A stretch of DNA of 64,000 bases, taken from Sphaerulina vaccinii. Taxonomy: Eukaryota; Ascomycota; Dothideomycetes; Mycosphaerellales; Mycosphaerellaceae. Where the stretch lies: contig JAKUDP010000003.1 in assembly GCA_022570795.1 (NCBI GenBank), forward strand, positions 372,001 through 436,000. Reading direction: 5' to 3'. The position numbers and the translations under genes were made by a program. Under the pieces are notes generated by a model. The model ran no database searches. It was not told the origin of the DNA and saw only the letters and a list, made by a program, of their open reading frames with translations. Positions 29,763 to 42,027 of this stretch are shown here, in pieces. Every line of letters begins with the position of its first letter. Positions within the stretch are counted from its first letter, which is position 1.

Positions 29763-32700
29763 TGTACGGCGGGCCTGGTTGAAGTTACAAGTAAGCAGCA
29801 CAGTACAAGTAAGCCTTACGGGTGTGAAGAAGAGTTCAGGAATCGATCGAGAGACGGCAGAAGAGCTTGTACCCTCTAGTTTCGTTCCTTCATGCACGCC
29901 ATGCCGCCAGACGGGGCGGAGTGCTCTGCAGATTGCAGCTTCGCAAGCGGCCAGCTGTCAGACACATCGTATGACTGGCATGACTAGCCATGCCGTAGCG
30001 GGTCATCGTGAGGCCCGAGTGAAGGTAGACAATACGTGTAAGTGCTTTGATGCTGCAGTGAGGCAGACATGGTAGAAGTAGTAGCCTTGAAGGAGGATGA
30101 AAGGATGCAGGACTAAGGTTGGAGGCGCAACCAACCTCGGACGTGGCCGCAAGGAGTATGGATCTCCTCACCTCACCTGTCTTCAATATATTCCTCACTT
30201 TGGCTGTCAGATGCCAACAGCGTAATCTGCCAGTCCGTGGAGTGATGCATTCACTTCGTAGTAGCACGCACGATAGCTGAGATGTACTCTTCTCATGCTC
30301 TTCTGCACCCTATCGCGAGACCGACTCCCAGACTGCAGACCAAGTGCAACATGCAGCTCGACATGTACGACTCTCGTTGCCCGAAGTGGTGAAAGAACAG
30401 GAAAGAGCACGATGGATGAGTGCAGATATGAGAAAGGAAGAGCTGGAATCCGTGGAGAAGCCGCAAGCCTTTAGATCGCCGAAGAAGTCATGAATAAGAG
30501 TGGGAGGTGAAGGAAGCAAGAGCGATCGAGGTGCTTGCCTGCGCTTGAAATGTGGTTGGAGCACACTGCGGAATCATACAGTCCGAGCTCATCAGGACAT
30601 CGTCGAAAGATGTGTACTGTTGAACACACCAGAATACGTGACGCAGCACGCAGAGCTCGACATGAGATCCGCGACATGACCAGTGGATCGCGAGAGCGTG
30701 TATGCAAGCCTTCATCCCGACTCTTTCGCCGTTACTGGAGACGAGATATCGACTGTCAGATAACTACGGCGATCCGGTGTTGAGCAAGGATCAGGTGGAC
30801 TGTCGCGCCTCGCACCAGGCTGTTATTGATCAAAAACTGCAAAGGTCGGAGCAGATCTCGCGAGGCAGCCGTCGACAAGAGCACGAGAAGCTGGCGGCTC
30901 GAGTGCGAAGCTGTGGTAAGAGTTGGCGTATCAGCTGCACTGGATTATGGCGAGAAGAACCTGCATTGCAGTGTGACATGGTCGGCAGCAGAAGGACATC
31001 ACCATTATTGCGAAGCGAGTCGTCTGTTGCAGAAGCGGAGGTGAGAAAGCGGCAGCTTGGCTTGGCGACAAGTTTGTGCGCACAGCGAAAATGCAAGCTC
31101 TAGTTGATGGGAAGAAGGCCTCTTCTCCAGCTCGCTGCTCGTGGAAGAGCAACGAAGATGATGAAAAAGTATGTGTTGGCAGGTCCTGGTTTCAGCAAAC
31201 CCTACTCACGCCGCACACCGAGGCCGAAGCCAGAAGGTGCCTGCCATTCGTGCGACCTCCCTCCATCTTGCCTGCGAGCCGCGTCTCGGCAGCCCATGTC
31301 TCTCCGGCGCTGCGAAATGCGCCGGCAGACTTTTCATTTCTGCCCACTGTCTTTTGGTGCTTCTTGTCTGGCTGTGCCGCAGTCTGGCTGCGGTGGCACG
31401 TTGTGGTTCTTTTCAGGCTGCAGTAGCCAGCTCTGCGTAGGTGTTAGCAGAGGTGACCTCGAGGTGGGAGAGGGAGGAGGAGTGCAAGGGAGGGAGGGAG
31501 TGAGGTCACTTGCCTTGTGGCTTCTTTCAAAAGGCGATGTTTTTTCTGACGGCGGTGTCCTGTTGTTTCGGCCGACAGCAATGTCGGGCAGGGTGCTGTC
31601 TCCAGGAAGGTCCAGAGCGCATGCCGACTTGAGTATGACGACTCGAAAGCGGCATAACGAGGAGCTTGGGAGCTTTTAAGGAGATCGAATCTACCTGCGT
31701 GCGCCATACACGACTTTAGCCTGACAGTACCTCATGCGGCGATGCGGTTTCACCCCTCCCGGAGGAGAAGATCACTTTAGTTGGCCGACACGAATGCCGT
31801 AGAACCAACTCCCTCATCATCAAGCGACCCAAGCATACACAGAGGCCGAGGTGTGTAAGGCATGTGGTGGTGTTGTGTCGACGATCCAGTCCAGGCTCCA
31901 GAGTTGAGGAAAGGAAAGTTCGTTGATTGCAAAAGATTCTTTCCTTTTGAGCTGTGTGCGCGCTAGCGTCACTAGCTTCCCGCACATCCCGATCAACTCA
32001 CGATCAATGAACATGGGCCAACCAGAGCTCTGCAATTCTGAGACCAACTCGACGAGATCCAGCACAGTCACCAGCGGAATTCGGAGCGCTGTCGGAGGAG
32101 GCTGGACTGTGGCGGCGACGAACATTCTCGAATCAAGGGTGGCTGAATAGAGCAGAGCAGTCGAGCACGTCGGGCGCAAGTGAAGCAGCAGAGGAAGTCC
32201 ACTCTCACGACACTGTCTCGCTCAGGCCGTCAGCTATCACTATGGCGAGCTGGTGGCGAGCTGATGGCTCAAGGTGGTTCAGCTCGTGTGTGTAGACGGG
32301 AGGCAGCACCATTGCATCTCTCCCTGAACATCATGAACTCGGCCGCAGCGCGCGAGAGGAGATGAACGCCGTGCAGAGGCGCTTCATGACCGTCATATCT
32401 CCTGTCTCAGGCTACGACGGACTTCTCGAGCACTTGTAGCGACTCGAGCAAGGAAGTGCAGACAATGCCACCTGCAACGAGCGCAATACTTGAGATCGCT
32501 CGACAGCATCGTATTTGTGTCTCGCTCGTAGTACATACGCTCGCTCGCAGTACATATGCTCGCGCGCAAGGACAATCCTGAGCAACTTCACCCGTGCCCT
32601 TTGCTGCCTCAGTACCTGCTTGTCCTCACTTTTCCACGCCACACTCAGCCTCCGCTAGCGGACTAGATGACCCTGAGGCGCACAATGGCGATTATTGATG

Positions 32701-33964
32701 CTATTGTACAAACTACAATTGGCCACCTTACTATTGATCTTCACTAGCGCGACTTGGCGCTGAAGGCGCATAAAACTCTTCACTTCGCCCTCTCTCCTTC
32801 CTCTTTCCTTCTCCATCAAAGTCCCGCGAAGGGCCTCCGCGCAAAAATATCACATGGCGGTGAGAAGAAACATGCCTGGCCCTGGCAAGCAACAACCGCA
32901 TCAGAAAGAGGCTTCTTCAGAAAGAGTTCGAGCAGTGACCAACAGCACAGGTCTGAAACAGAACCACATCGTCGACAACTCCGCGCAAAAACATTTACAT
33001 GGCGAGTGTGTGAGAAAAAAACAGTCATTCACAGTGGGCAGAAATACATCAAGACCAAGATAGTTCGCCGGCGTGCCTTGGGGTTCGAAGCACAGGGGCA
33101 TAGTGCATGCTGCATTTGCGGGCAGTAACAAGAGGAGGCCATCAGTTGTTGAGTCGTCGCGACTCGCTTCTGGAGGCTTTCTCATCATCTACTTCATAGT
33201 TCCATCAATACCTGGTACAATGCTGTTGCTCATTACTACTGTCTCTCTCTCATCGTCGTACTTACCGCGCCATCGTCCGGTCGTCGTCGTCGTCGTCGCC
33301 GCCCATCCAGTGTCTCGAGTCGACGTCCACGCTGGTGCTGGTGGCGAGTGGCGAATACCTTCATCAGCACCACCTCGTCGCATGTGTTACTGGCGGCGTC
33401 ACTGTATCGCATCGCCCTCGTGTCTACTGCTGCTACTGTGGAGTCGCCCTCTCGAGAAGCCTCTAGTCGCTGCGCTCGTTGTCGTCGCATGAGCTATTTA
33501 CCTACGTCTGCTTGCGCTTCACAGACGATACGCCACCCGCCGTCTCCTCCAACCTCAATGAACATCAGCGAAAACACACCGAGCGTGATGTGCGGCACTC
33601 GCAACCCTCTCTGTGCACGCCACATCGCTGAGCAATCTGGCGACCGCGCAAACTCACCGACCGACTCAGCCAGTCTCCATCCCGCAACCTCTGACTGACG
33701 ACGGACGCCACCGATTACGACTACAGCAAACAGCAGAAGGGGAACAAAGACGACAGGCGGATCGCAAATGCGAGCACAGCAGGACAACAAGGAAATGCGC
33801 AGAAGCAGATACAACGTACTTCCATTCTCAACATAGCTATGCCAGCGACAGGCAGGCCAGGGATATCAACTAGATATGAAGAGAACGCCTTGCCGTTGCC
33901 AAAAGACAAATCAGCAACATCAACTTTGCCATGTGATCAAGTTCTCTATCTTCAGCGCAGCATC
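29763..33964. other. 4.2-kb gene-poor region
   Basis: No frame has convincing codon structure or a known domain. The longest (31104-31679, 191 codons plus strand) is compositionally Cys/Ser/Arg-rich and overlaps two other frames of similar quality. A GTC/GTCGTC trinucleotide run lies near 33279-33300, and a short direct repeat lies at 32836-33019. Confidence 0.45.
32836..33019. repeat. Short direct repeat (~35 bp, two copies 144 bp apart)
   Basis: The copies at 32836-32870 and 32980-33019 share TCCGCGCAAAAA, then ACATGGCG, then GTGAGAAGAAA or GTGAGAAAAAA. No coding link is visible. Confidence 0.5.
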
Positions 33965-36305
33965 CTACTGCACTTGGCTGACAATCTCGCTCGCACGGCC
34001 CAACGACTCGACCATCTGCTGGCACTCCTTACGTCTCCTTGTGGTGTAGTCGCTCTCCTTGAGCAAGTCGTCGAGTTCTTGTGTGCGGTACATTTGCTCG
34101 AGCAGTTCACGCTGCATCTCCTCTTTCGTGTGTCTGTGATTGGGTGTTAGTGGTCATTTTCGGATGACAGGTAGGGCTCTACTCACTCTACCAGGTTCAA
34201 CATGATGGCCTTGGGTACCATGTCAATCATTGTCCTCCTCACGATATTGAAGTATGATGAGATCAGAAGCTTGATAACCTCAACCTCTTGTGTCTCCTTC
34301 TCGCTCAGCGTGCCCGACGCCTTCAGTGTAGGTGGCGGAGGCTCCATTGCTGCCATCTTCTTCTTGTTCTTGCTCGCGAAGAACGATCCAAAGAATCCAG
34401 AGTCACCATTGCTCAGATCCAGACTTGGGCTGGCAGACCGAGGTGGCTGTGCCGATAGTGGGAGAGGCTTGCCCGTCTTCGGGTCAACCTGTACAGGCTT
34501 CGCAGCGTTATGCTTCTCGTTGACGATGGCCATAGCGCGGTGTCCGTTCAGGAAATCTGGGTGACCAGTGTTGACATAACATGCCTCCATGGCTACAAGA
34601 TCCCTGACAAGCTTGTTCGTTGGGTCCATGGACTTCTTGAAGAAGCTCACCACGACTGCGTGCAGCTTCTCCTTGAGTGCGGGATATCGTCGGAACATGG
34701 GCTTGTTCACGAGCTGTCCCAATATTCTGATCAGTTCATCGTAGATCAAGCTGACACACTTCAATGACGGATCTTCCAGTCGCTTGATCTGTTGCTTGAC
34801 GATGAGCTCGAAAGCGGTAGTACCGACAAAGAGTGCAGGAGATGATCCAGAGGAGTTGTACAAAATCGTGCGGATGTCAATGTCCTTGACCTGGTCGAAA
34901 GGATCCACAGCCTTGATTCCGTTGTTGTATAGCTCGTGATAGACGAAGGCAATACGAGCACCACCCGAGAGCTCGATAGACGATAATTCGGCGCTGTGTC
35001 CTTCCAGTACTGTTCGGTATTCGTTCGAGAACTCTGTGATAATGTTGAGGATGATGTTGGCTGGATTGCCGAGGATACTATCACCGAGTTGGCTGAGCTC
35101 TGCGCTGTACTTTTGCAGCGATGCGGCAATGCGCGCCTTGATGTCGGGGAGTGTCTGCTTGATGTGCATCATGAGGATCAAATTGAGCTTCCTCGCGAGG
35201 TATGGCGTTCCGCAGTATGATGCCTTGTTCCGGTATGCTTTGTGGTTCTCAAAGAAGTTCTTCTCGTTCTCCAGAGCATACGAGATGGCCTTCTTCGTCT
35301 CAATATCACGCTGCCCTCGGTTGACTACTGGAACGTAGCCCAACCGCAGTGGAATGATGCGCCCAGCCAGGATATCTACCACATCTGTGCCCTCGTCCAT
35401 AAGATCAACCTTGGTGAGGACACCAATTGTTCGCTGACCTTCCGGGTCGACTTCTCTTGCAAGCTTCAATCCGTCAGAATTGGCCAAATCGGTGTTGGCT
35501 GCCGTGACTGCCAGAATGATCGCATTTGGTTTCGAGATCTGCTTCAGCACCATTTCTCTGATCTGCCTCTCAATATCCCTAGGCTGATCGCCGACTGGCA
35601 CTTTCGTCAAACCAGGCAGATCGACAAGCGTGAGTGTGAGGACGTTTGGCGAGTAGATTCGAAGGTTGATCGGCGCAGGTGAGATACCGCCATTGCGACC
35701 AGTCTTGCTCTCCGTCTCTTTAACAATCTCGTCTCGTATCTTGTTGAAGTCGTAGAACTTCTGGCCAGGAATGTGTAAGAACTCTCCCCATTCGCTCGTG
35801 TTGGCCTCCTTGTCGTCTGTGCCTTCCACAGCCTCGCCGTTTGTTGCGCCATTCTCTTGCGGTTTGTCGGAAGGTTTGAAGGGCGTTCGGTTGATCAGTT
35901 GCAGGATGAGTGGTCTCCTGGTCACGATACCTGTACCTCGAGGGAGGCTGGAAGGTCTGTCAGCGCAAATCTCAGGCTGTGGTTGACAGATCTTGCTCGT
36001 ACAAATCTCTACCGACAATGTTCTCCAGCACCGAACTCTTTCCACTGGATTGCGATCCCACTACGGCGATTTGAGGCAGATCGATCGGGTTTTGCACCTA
36101 ATCCCAGCCAAATCAGTATTGTGAGCTTCCTTTGTCCCTGCCAGGTGCTGGACGTACGCCGACTGTTGTGAAGACATCTTGAAGCTTGTTGACAAGCGTG
36201 ATGAGTCCAGGATCGTTCACGTTGATCCTGATATCATTAGTATGCTGTTGACTTCTCCTGTTCCCATATAGAGTATGCTCACGCGTTGGGGTTGGTTTGT
36301 GCCAT
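33965..36305 (-). CDS. VPS1: Dynamin-like GTPase Vps1, 705 aa
   Basis: There are five exons: 36305-36283, 36227-36158, 36097-36003, 35947-34187 and 34133-33965. The introns are 55, 60, 55 and 53 nt and all phases agree. Vps1 is the dynamin-related GTPase that severs membranes in vacuolar sorting, endosomal recycling and peroxisome fission. The P-loop GSQSSGKSS (about 45-53) is in exon 3. Exon 4 carries [12 protein letters not shown], the switch motif VDLPGLTK and the [10 protein letters not shown] specificity motif. The middle domain includes [20 protein letters not shown] and [14 protein letters not shown]. An insert rich in Pro/Ser ([19 protein letters not shown]) replaces a PH domain, as expected for Vps1 and not classical dynamin. 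The GTPase effector domain ends the protein ([17 protein letters not shown]). The length matches yeast Vps1. Confidence 0.95.
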
Positions 36306-36802
36306 CGTGGGCGGTCGGTGAGGGGCGGGTTGGTGGGTTCGTTCGCAGTCTCGGAACACGGTAAATCTGATAGTCGGAGATGTGATTGAGTATGAGCTTC
36401 TGTGCTCTGAGCAGAAATGCGCTGGGAGGAAAGGAAAAGATGGTGTCTGGTTTATGGCTGCCTCCAACAAACGTCGTCAGTAGGATACACGCAGCCCAAA
36501 CAGAAACGCCACAGCCCGCAAGGGTGCACTTTTGTGGCTTGTGATGGTTGGCACGTGCACTATCGTTCTACATCTTGCCTCTCCTCTTCCTCTTCTTCAT
36601 TTACCCTTCGTCGCACCTCAGCTCATCTCATGCGCGGGACCGTAGTCACCGCGTTTTCAGCAGGAACCACCAGAGTTCAGCTATGTGCTACGCGTAGGAT
36701 ACGCAGAGATATATGAGACTTTCTCACTCCCTTCAGCTTTCTCTCTCACTTACAATAGTCGGAGAACACTTCTAACACCACAGATTGACACTCACTACAA
36801 TC
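36306..36802. other. Divergent promoter region (VPS1 / methyltransferase)
   Basis: This 497-bp spacer lies between two outward-facing genes. A pyrimidine-rich run (about 36570-36605) and a CT/CA-rich leader directly before the methyltransferase ATG are the only visible features. Confidence 0.4.
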
Positions 36803-37791
36803 ATGACCACCCCAGACAGCGAAGATGCCTGGATGGCCGGCGGTTCCGATATCATGCGGAATGCTATGCAGACACGCCGAATCACTCCAAACGTGCCTCA
36901 CTTGCTTCCAATCCTCGATGGACTGCCAGATTCTGCTGTAGTCTGTGAAGTTGGTTGTGGACCAGGAGGCATCACACTCGACATTGCTCAAAGGTATCCT
37001 CATCTGACAGTGCTTGGCATGGACATTGATGCGAAGTCTATCAAGGTCTGTGGACTCTCTGGAGCATGAGTTCACCCACATGAGTATTCTGACTAGTGTA
37101 CAGCAAGCCAAAGAGGCCGCGGACCGAGCTGGAGTCAAGAACTTGTCATATACTGTCGGTGATGCTGTCAAACTATCAGAGCTCAAGTCTCAGCCAGCTT
37201 TCTCAGCGATTGATGGCGGCTGTGATCTCGTCTACAGTCACGCAGTATGTATATAATGTCCTCATGCCTCGCGACACATCACTAAACACACCTCTCCAGG
37301 CAATAATGCACACGCCCGACCAACTCGAATCCATCCGCCAAATACGCCTCGCCACAAAGCCCGGCGGCACAATCTCCCTCTCGGAAGGCGACTCAGGTCT
37401 CTTCTTCGCCTACCCAGAAGTCCCAGGCATGATGAAATTCCTCGAAGTCTTTCCTCGTCTCGGCGCAGCCAAAGGTGCCGATACATTCATAGGCAGAAAA
37501 CTGCTCTCACATGCTCTCGCCACAGGCTATACGAGAGAAGAAGTCACATTAGGCCCACTCGCCGCTTCGACTGTTTCCACGCCAATGGAGCGAGGAGGTC
37601 TTGCGAAAGCTTTTGATGAGATCTTTCGAGATGTTGGGAGTAAGCCGGAGTTGATGAAGGCTTCGAATGTTACAGAAGCGGATGTTGAACTTATTCGCAA
37701 GGGACTTGAGGAGTGGTCGAAATGTCCTGATGGAATTTGCTCTTTCCCGTCTATGACTGTCATTTGTGTTGATAAGCAGGGACAGAAGTAG
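36803..37791 (+). CDS. Class I SAM-dependent methyltransferase, 291 aa
   Basis: There are three exons: 36803-37045, 37104-37244 and 37300-37791. The introns are 58 nt (weak donor GTCTGT) and 55 nt, both phase 0. Motif I of the Rossmann fold is VCEVGCGPGGITLDIA (about residues 47-62), followed by the acidic residue in VLGMDID. The post-motif region YTVGDAVKL binds the adenine part of SAM, and DLVYSHA/AIMHTPDQ is motif IV split by intron 2. RLATKPGGTISLSEGD is motif V. It resembles UbiE/COQ5-type small-molecule methyltransferases, with no transit peptide. No biosynthetic backbone gene lies beside it, so the substrate is open. The third exon switches from A/C-rich to G/T-rich at about 37590. Confidence 0.85.
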
Positions 37792-38385
37792 AGCATTTGC
37801 TTCGAAGTGGCAATTCGCCAGCTGTGCTCAGTCGTGCTTGTTCTGGCATCATTCTTCTATGCTTTCTCTACCTTATGCTACAGTTCTCCATTATGCTTGA
37901 CTCGATCTGGGCTCAACGCCCTTGTCCCTTTCCCGTCTCTTGTCGAGATCATACTTTCATGATCATCGTATCCCTTCGTCCTCCGCATGAGGGACCTTCC
38001 TGGTTTCCTCGTGCGATTATCATCATGCTGTATGAGTCGAGATATGTTCGCTCAGCACCAATTCAACTCAATATGCACCATTCTGAGAGCCAACAAAGAC
38101 AGCCAACATCAACTCGATGTCGTTGAGCTGCCATTCAGCCATGTCTTCCATGGCACCGGTTCGTGATCTGTCGCGCACTCTGAACAGACTTGCGAAAGAG
38201 CTGACTGGTGATTCCTTCTGGATACAAGCTGAACGTATGACCAGGTGCTTCAAAGTGAGGCAGCCTCTGCTTCTGCCGCATGATGGCAACCGCAGCTGAG
38301 ACCTCGTTCCATGGAGACTCTTCGCTAGTCTTGTATTATGGTTACAGTGGGTCTATCGCGTTTCGTCGTGCAGTCCATATGATGA
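37792..38385. other. Convergent intergenic spacer, nothing recognised
   Basis: This is the space between the methyltransferase stop and the stop of the second C2H2+Zn2Cys6 gene. Short frames only. Confidence 0.4.
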
Positions 38386-39267
38386 TCATAGAATGCCATC
38401 AACAGTGGTGTCCAGATTCCAGAGTGGAAAGACCACAGCGGCATTCTGGCCAAAATTCTGTTTCGGTGGAGCTAGTGTGACGGGCTTGCTGTGCTGTGGA
38501 GCTATATTCGGAGTAGGCAATGGGCTGTCCATGGACACGACAGAGTACGAAGGACTTGCACTCGAAGCGCTGTATCCATCGGAGTCGTGGTACTGTAAAG
38601 GAGGCATTAGGTAGTCTCCCATCAGACTGGGGTCGATGTTCGTGTCCCATGAAGTTGTCGGAGGTACATCGTAGCAACTTATTGGCACACCGTGGACTTG
38701 CGAGACTACGTTTTGCTGTGTGGGAGTCATAGTTGCATTGGGTTGAGGCCATTGCCATGTGGGATCCTCTAGCCATAGACTTTCCATCCAACCTTCGCCG
38801 ACTTCGTGTTGAGGCTGGAGTTCGATTGAAGCTGATGGCTCTGGAGAGACTGCTGGTGTGCCGATTGAGTAAGATGGGCTGCCGTGACTGTGAACAGATG
38901 CGTTGCTCTCGATGGATGCCCTTGAGGATCGGTCGGTCCTGGCTCGACTGCTCTTCAATTTGTATGTGCACGCATGTCCGCCGCGCGTGCATCGAGTGCA
39001 GGGAACCAGGTTATCGCACCTGGTCTTCAGTCTACTGCATCGATCACATGCTCGTTGGCTCCTGTTGTGGTTTGTAGGTTGTTTGGCTCCAGCATGTATG
39101 TTGCAATGTCGATCGAGCAGGTCTTTGCGCTTGAAAGAAGCGTCGCAGATGTCGCAGGCATAGTTGATGTTGGCTGAGTGGTTCTTTCGATGTCGGTTGA
39201 GTGTTTCGGCAGCCTTGTACGCCCTGCCGCAGTCCAGACATACAAACTTAGATGGCTTGGCCGACAT
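38386..39267 (-). CDS. Short transcription factor with two C2H2 fingers plus Zn2Cys6, 293 aa
   Basis: This is a single exon starting MSAKPSKFVCLDC; an upstream Met adds 17 non-conserved residues. C2H2 finger 1 (CLDCGRAYKAAETLNRHRKNH) spans about 10-30 and finger 2 (CDICDASFKRKDLLDRHCNIH) about 38-58. The Zn2Cys6 cluster starts at CDRCSRLKTRC (about 73), with the regular spacing C-x2-C-x6-C-x5-C-x2-C-x6-C. The rest is a Ser/Pro/Gln-rich, probably activating, tail with no fungal-specific middle-homology domain, so the protein is about one third the length of the similar regulator at 20533-23445. The stop is genuine in this frame. Whether the short form is ancestral or a truncation cannot be told here. 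Confidence 0.8.
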   Translation of the reverse strand: MSAKPSKFVCLDCGRAYKAAETLNRHRKNHSANINYACDICDASFKRKDLLDRHCNIHAGAKQPTNHNRSQRACDRCSRLKTRCDNLVPCTRCTRGGHACTYKLKSSRARTDRSSRASIESNASVHSHGSPSYSIGTPAVSPEPSASIELQPQHEVGEGWMESLWLEDPTWQWPQPNATMTPTQQNVVSQVHGVPISCYDVPPTTSWDTNIDPSLMGDYLMPPLQYHDSDGYSASSASPSYSVVSMDSPLPTPNIAPQHSKPVTLAPPKQNFGQNAAVVFPLWNLDTTVDGIL

Positions 39268-40435
39268 CTTGTGTTGCTTGTATAGTAAGATCGGGTGGTG
39301 GTCTGACCCGGCCGGCATATGGGGGCGTCGTGGAGGTTCTATATTGCTCCAGGTACAGCAGAAACCGGTGAAGCTACCTGCATGCGGAGATTACCTAACC
39401 CCAGTGACTGCTTGCTCATGTCGTCCGAAGACGGACGTGCAGATCGTGAGCTAGCCAATCGTTTGCGAGTAATAAGTTCGAGCAACTGTTATGTCCTGAG
39501 TTTAGCGCACATAGGGCGTGATTCAAGGAGAACTCGACTGCCTGGCTAGAGGTCTGTTGGATCATTTTTTCGGTGCCGGAGACTATCGTGGATGAGTTCG
39601 GCGTAGCGGCGACTAGGTCGACCGTGATCGCCGTTCTTGTTGACGCATGCATGTGGCAGTGAGCGTCTGAAGATGGCTCAGGGAACAATAGAGACAGGTC
39701 CTATGACAACTTAAGCTACTGCCACGCTCCACGCTACGTGAAGATCGCGATTCTCTAGTTCGCAACATGGCTCCACTGCGATCCTACAGATTCTGCGGAA
39801 CACCAATGTGCGTATAGAGTAATGTTAGCTACCAGATGTGATGCATACTCTGCACATGAAGTGTTTACGCGGCCATGAGATATGTACTCATTGGCCAACA
39901 GATCTGCTTGTCCCATCGGCCGAGGAGCACAACCACGATCGAGAAGATAATGTGAGGTGTAACGTTAGAGCACAGCCTGCGAGAATCGAAGAGCTTGCCT
40001 AACCTTCGCCAGTAAACAGGAAATAGAGTATGGCGATCATCTCAGAACCCTTTGCCTGATAGGGTGTCGCGTCCGTGGAAGTGAAGTCGGCCGTCGCATA
40101 CGGAGCTCGGTCCCGAGATACAGACTGCCGCGAGATGCAGGTTTAGTCACCTACGACGTGTTGTCCGTCAGCAAGCAGAGTTGTGCTGTCGAAAGGGATC
40201 AGGAACCGGGTGATCGTAGGATGCAGGAATCGGGTGTTCTCCGAGAAGACGCTCGTTTGCTCGCATCACGAAAGCAGTAACTGATGCGGGAAAGGATTGG
40301 CTTTAGTCGTGAAGGGCTGTCAACCGCGTGTGCGGTGGCTAGAGTTGTGGTGAGGTGTCAGAGGACTGATGAGAAGGTTCAGGTTTTGGCTTGACTTGAC
40401 TTGGCAAGCCGTTGAAAGCGAAGTCGGCATCCCTC
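39268..40435. other. Gene-poor spacer left of the MITE
   Basis: No frame is supported. This stretch and 40828-42027 make up about 2.4 kb without a gene around the transposable element. Confidence 0.4.
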
Positions 40436-40444
40436 GGCTCTTCA

Positions 40445-40817
40445 GCGAGTGGATAAACTGCCATTGCGCATCTGATATTCTGCCATTGCGCACAATATTC
40501 GGTGTAAGACACGGGCTCTACACTGTCTCTAGGCAAGGGAGGCGAGCTTGCGAGCGAAGTAAGTACTCCGAGGTGCGAGCCTGCGAGCGGAACGAGGACG
40601 TACGATACCCGACCGCGCGAGGCACCTGTTACTAGGAGTGTTTAGCATTATTTCTATAAAATTCGACGAACAAGCACGAAGTGCGAGAGAGGCGCTTATA
40701 CTGTGAAGTTGCTAGCATCCTAATCGGGATATTGTGCGAAACAGTACCCCGCAGCATACGGGTAATATCGTGCGCAATGGCAGAATATCAGATGCGCAAT
40801 GGCAGTTTATCTACTCG
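40445..40817. mobile_element. Mutator-like MITE, 373 bp, 55-bp TIRs, 9-bp target duplication
   Basis: The left terminal inverted repeat is 40445-40499 and the right is 40763-40817. They match at 53 of 55 positions by direct comparison, beginning GCGAGTRGATAAACTGCC. Each arm contains two copies of CTGCCATTGCGCA, 22 bp apart. The element is bounded by the direct repeat GGCTCTTCA at 40436-40444 and 40818-40826 (10 bp if the shared G is counted). Long TIRs with 9-10 bp target duplications are the classical Mutator/MULE pattern. The 263-bp interior has no transposase frame and includes two GCGAGC-TGCGAGCG-like boxes, so this is a non-autonomous derivative. Confidence 0.85.
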
Positions 40818-40827
40818 CGGCTCTTCA

Positions 40828-42027
40828 GCCTCCATCGACCTCTCACCGTTACAAAAAGTCTCCGGCAGCATCATCAATCATTTTCGCAGACATCCAGCGG
40901 CGAGGTAGGTTCGCGAGAATGGAACGCTGCCGATACGACGCGAACAAATAGTGCACATCTCCTCCAAACTGGGAACTGAACGCGAAGACAGCGCTTGTTC
41001 ATGTAGGGGGCACAGCAAGTGGGCTGCCCTAGGTCGGCTTAAATGATCCTTCTACCAAGAACTATACCGGTTGCCCATGCCAATGTCTAGCAAGATTCAA
41101 CACTACGAGTGCCTCAACTACTTAGCCCTGACATCACCTCGCAGGCTTACAAAGTACAGACAGGCGTGCGACATTGGATCTGCTTGCCCTACTTTGCACT
41201 TATTCAGCCCTACCTTGGGATCCTCCACAGCAAGGATGCGGATATCGCTGCGGATATAAACGGATACTCCTACTCCGGACTACGCTCCGGATTCATGCTA
41301 TGATGAACGTCCCTCGATCAACGTTCTGAAGAAATAGATCAAGCTTCATCCCTCAGGACTTAAGTAGCGAACCTGCAGGCAATAGCAGCAACTCGATTGG
41401 GCGCCACCCAGTATGTCGAAGACGCGTACTCACCTTCACTCGAGATGAGTCTTTATGTCTCGATCAATGTCAGTGACCTAGTCCGATTTACGACATAGCG
41501 ACGGAGTTGAGCAAGACCGAACCCAACTCGATTCGGAGTCCATATTTTGATATGCCCTAGGAAGGACGCGACGTTGAGATTGATGACATTCATTTCGCTC
41601 ACGATCTCCATACCGATGCCCAAAGAACTCTTCGGAGTAGGCCCTGCAAGAAATGTTGTCCACTTTCGGACGAACGTACCTGTACATCTCCAAGACCAAT
41701 GTAGTCATTGCGATGCACCCTGCAGAGGAATCTAGCTCCGGTGAAGAACAGACGCACGAGAGTGTGGCTGAGCACGAGTAGATACGATCTGTCGCATTTC
41801 CAATTATATGCCAATAGCATGTCTACACCGCACCCAGGATCGATGCTGCTTCCTGAAGCTCAATGTGCCAACCAAAAAGTCCTCTTCGGACTGGGCAGAC
41901 ACTAAGATTGAGGTCGAACATGTTGGGACCAGTTCCCATCCCGAACTCCTTGACAGGAGAGAATTGCCCCCGATCCTGTCATGATCCTGCCAAAACAAAA
42001 CAAACTCCGGAGTGCAACTCCTTTCGA
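40828..42027. other. Gene-poor spacer right of the MITE
   Basis: Frames up to 76 codons occur on both strands but overlap and show no family. A short GGATAT-CGGATA-rich patch lies at 41236-41260. Nothing is supported. Confidence 0.4.

Noticed and set aside
31104..31679. 191-codon frame in the gene desert
   Set aside because: Composition is irregular, two other frames of similar length overlap it, and no domain or splice structure supports it.
40339..40979. Small frames at 40339-40536 and 40734-40979
   Set aside because: They lie within or across the MITE terminal repeats and are explained by them.
41900..41960. Sequence CCCATCCCGAACTCC resembling a 5S rRNA segment
   Set aside because: The surrounding bases do not form a 5S structure and no other conserved part is present.
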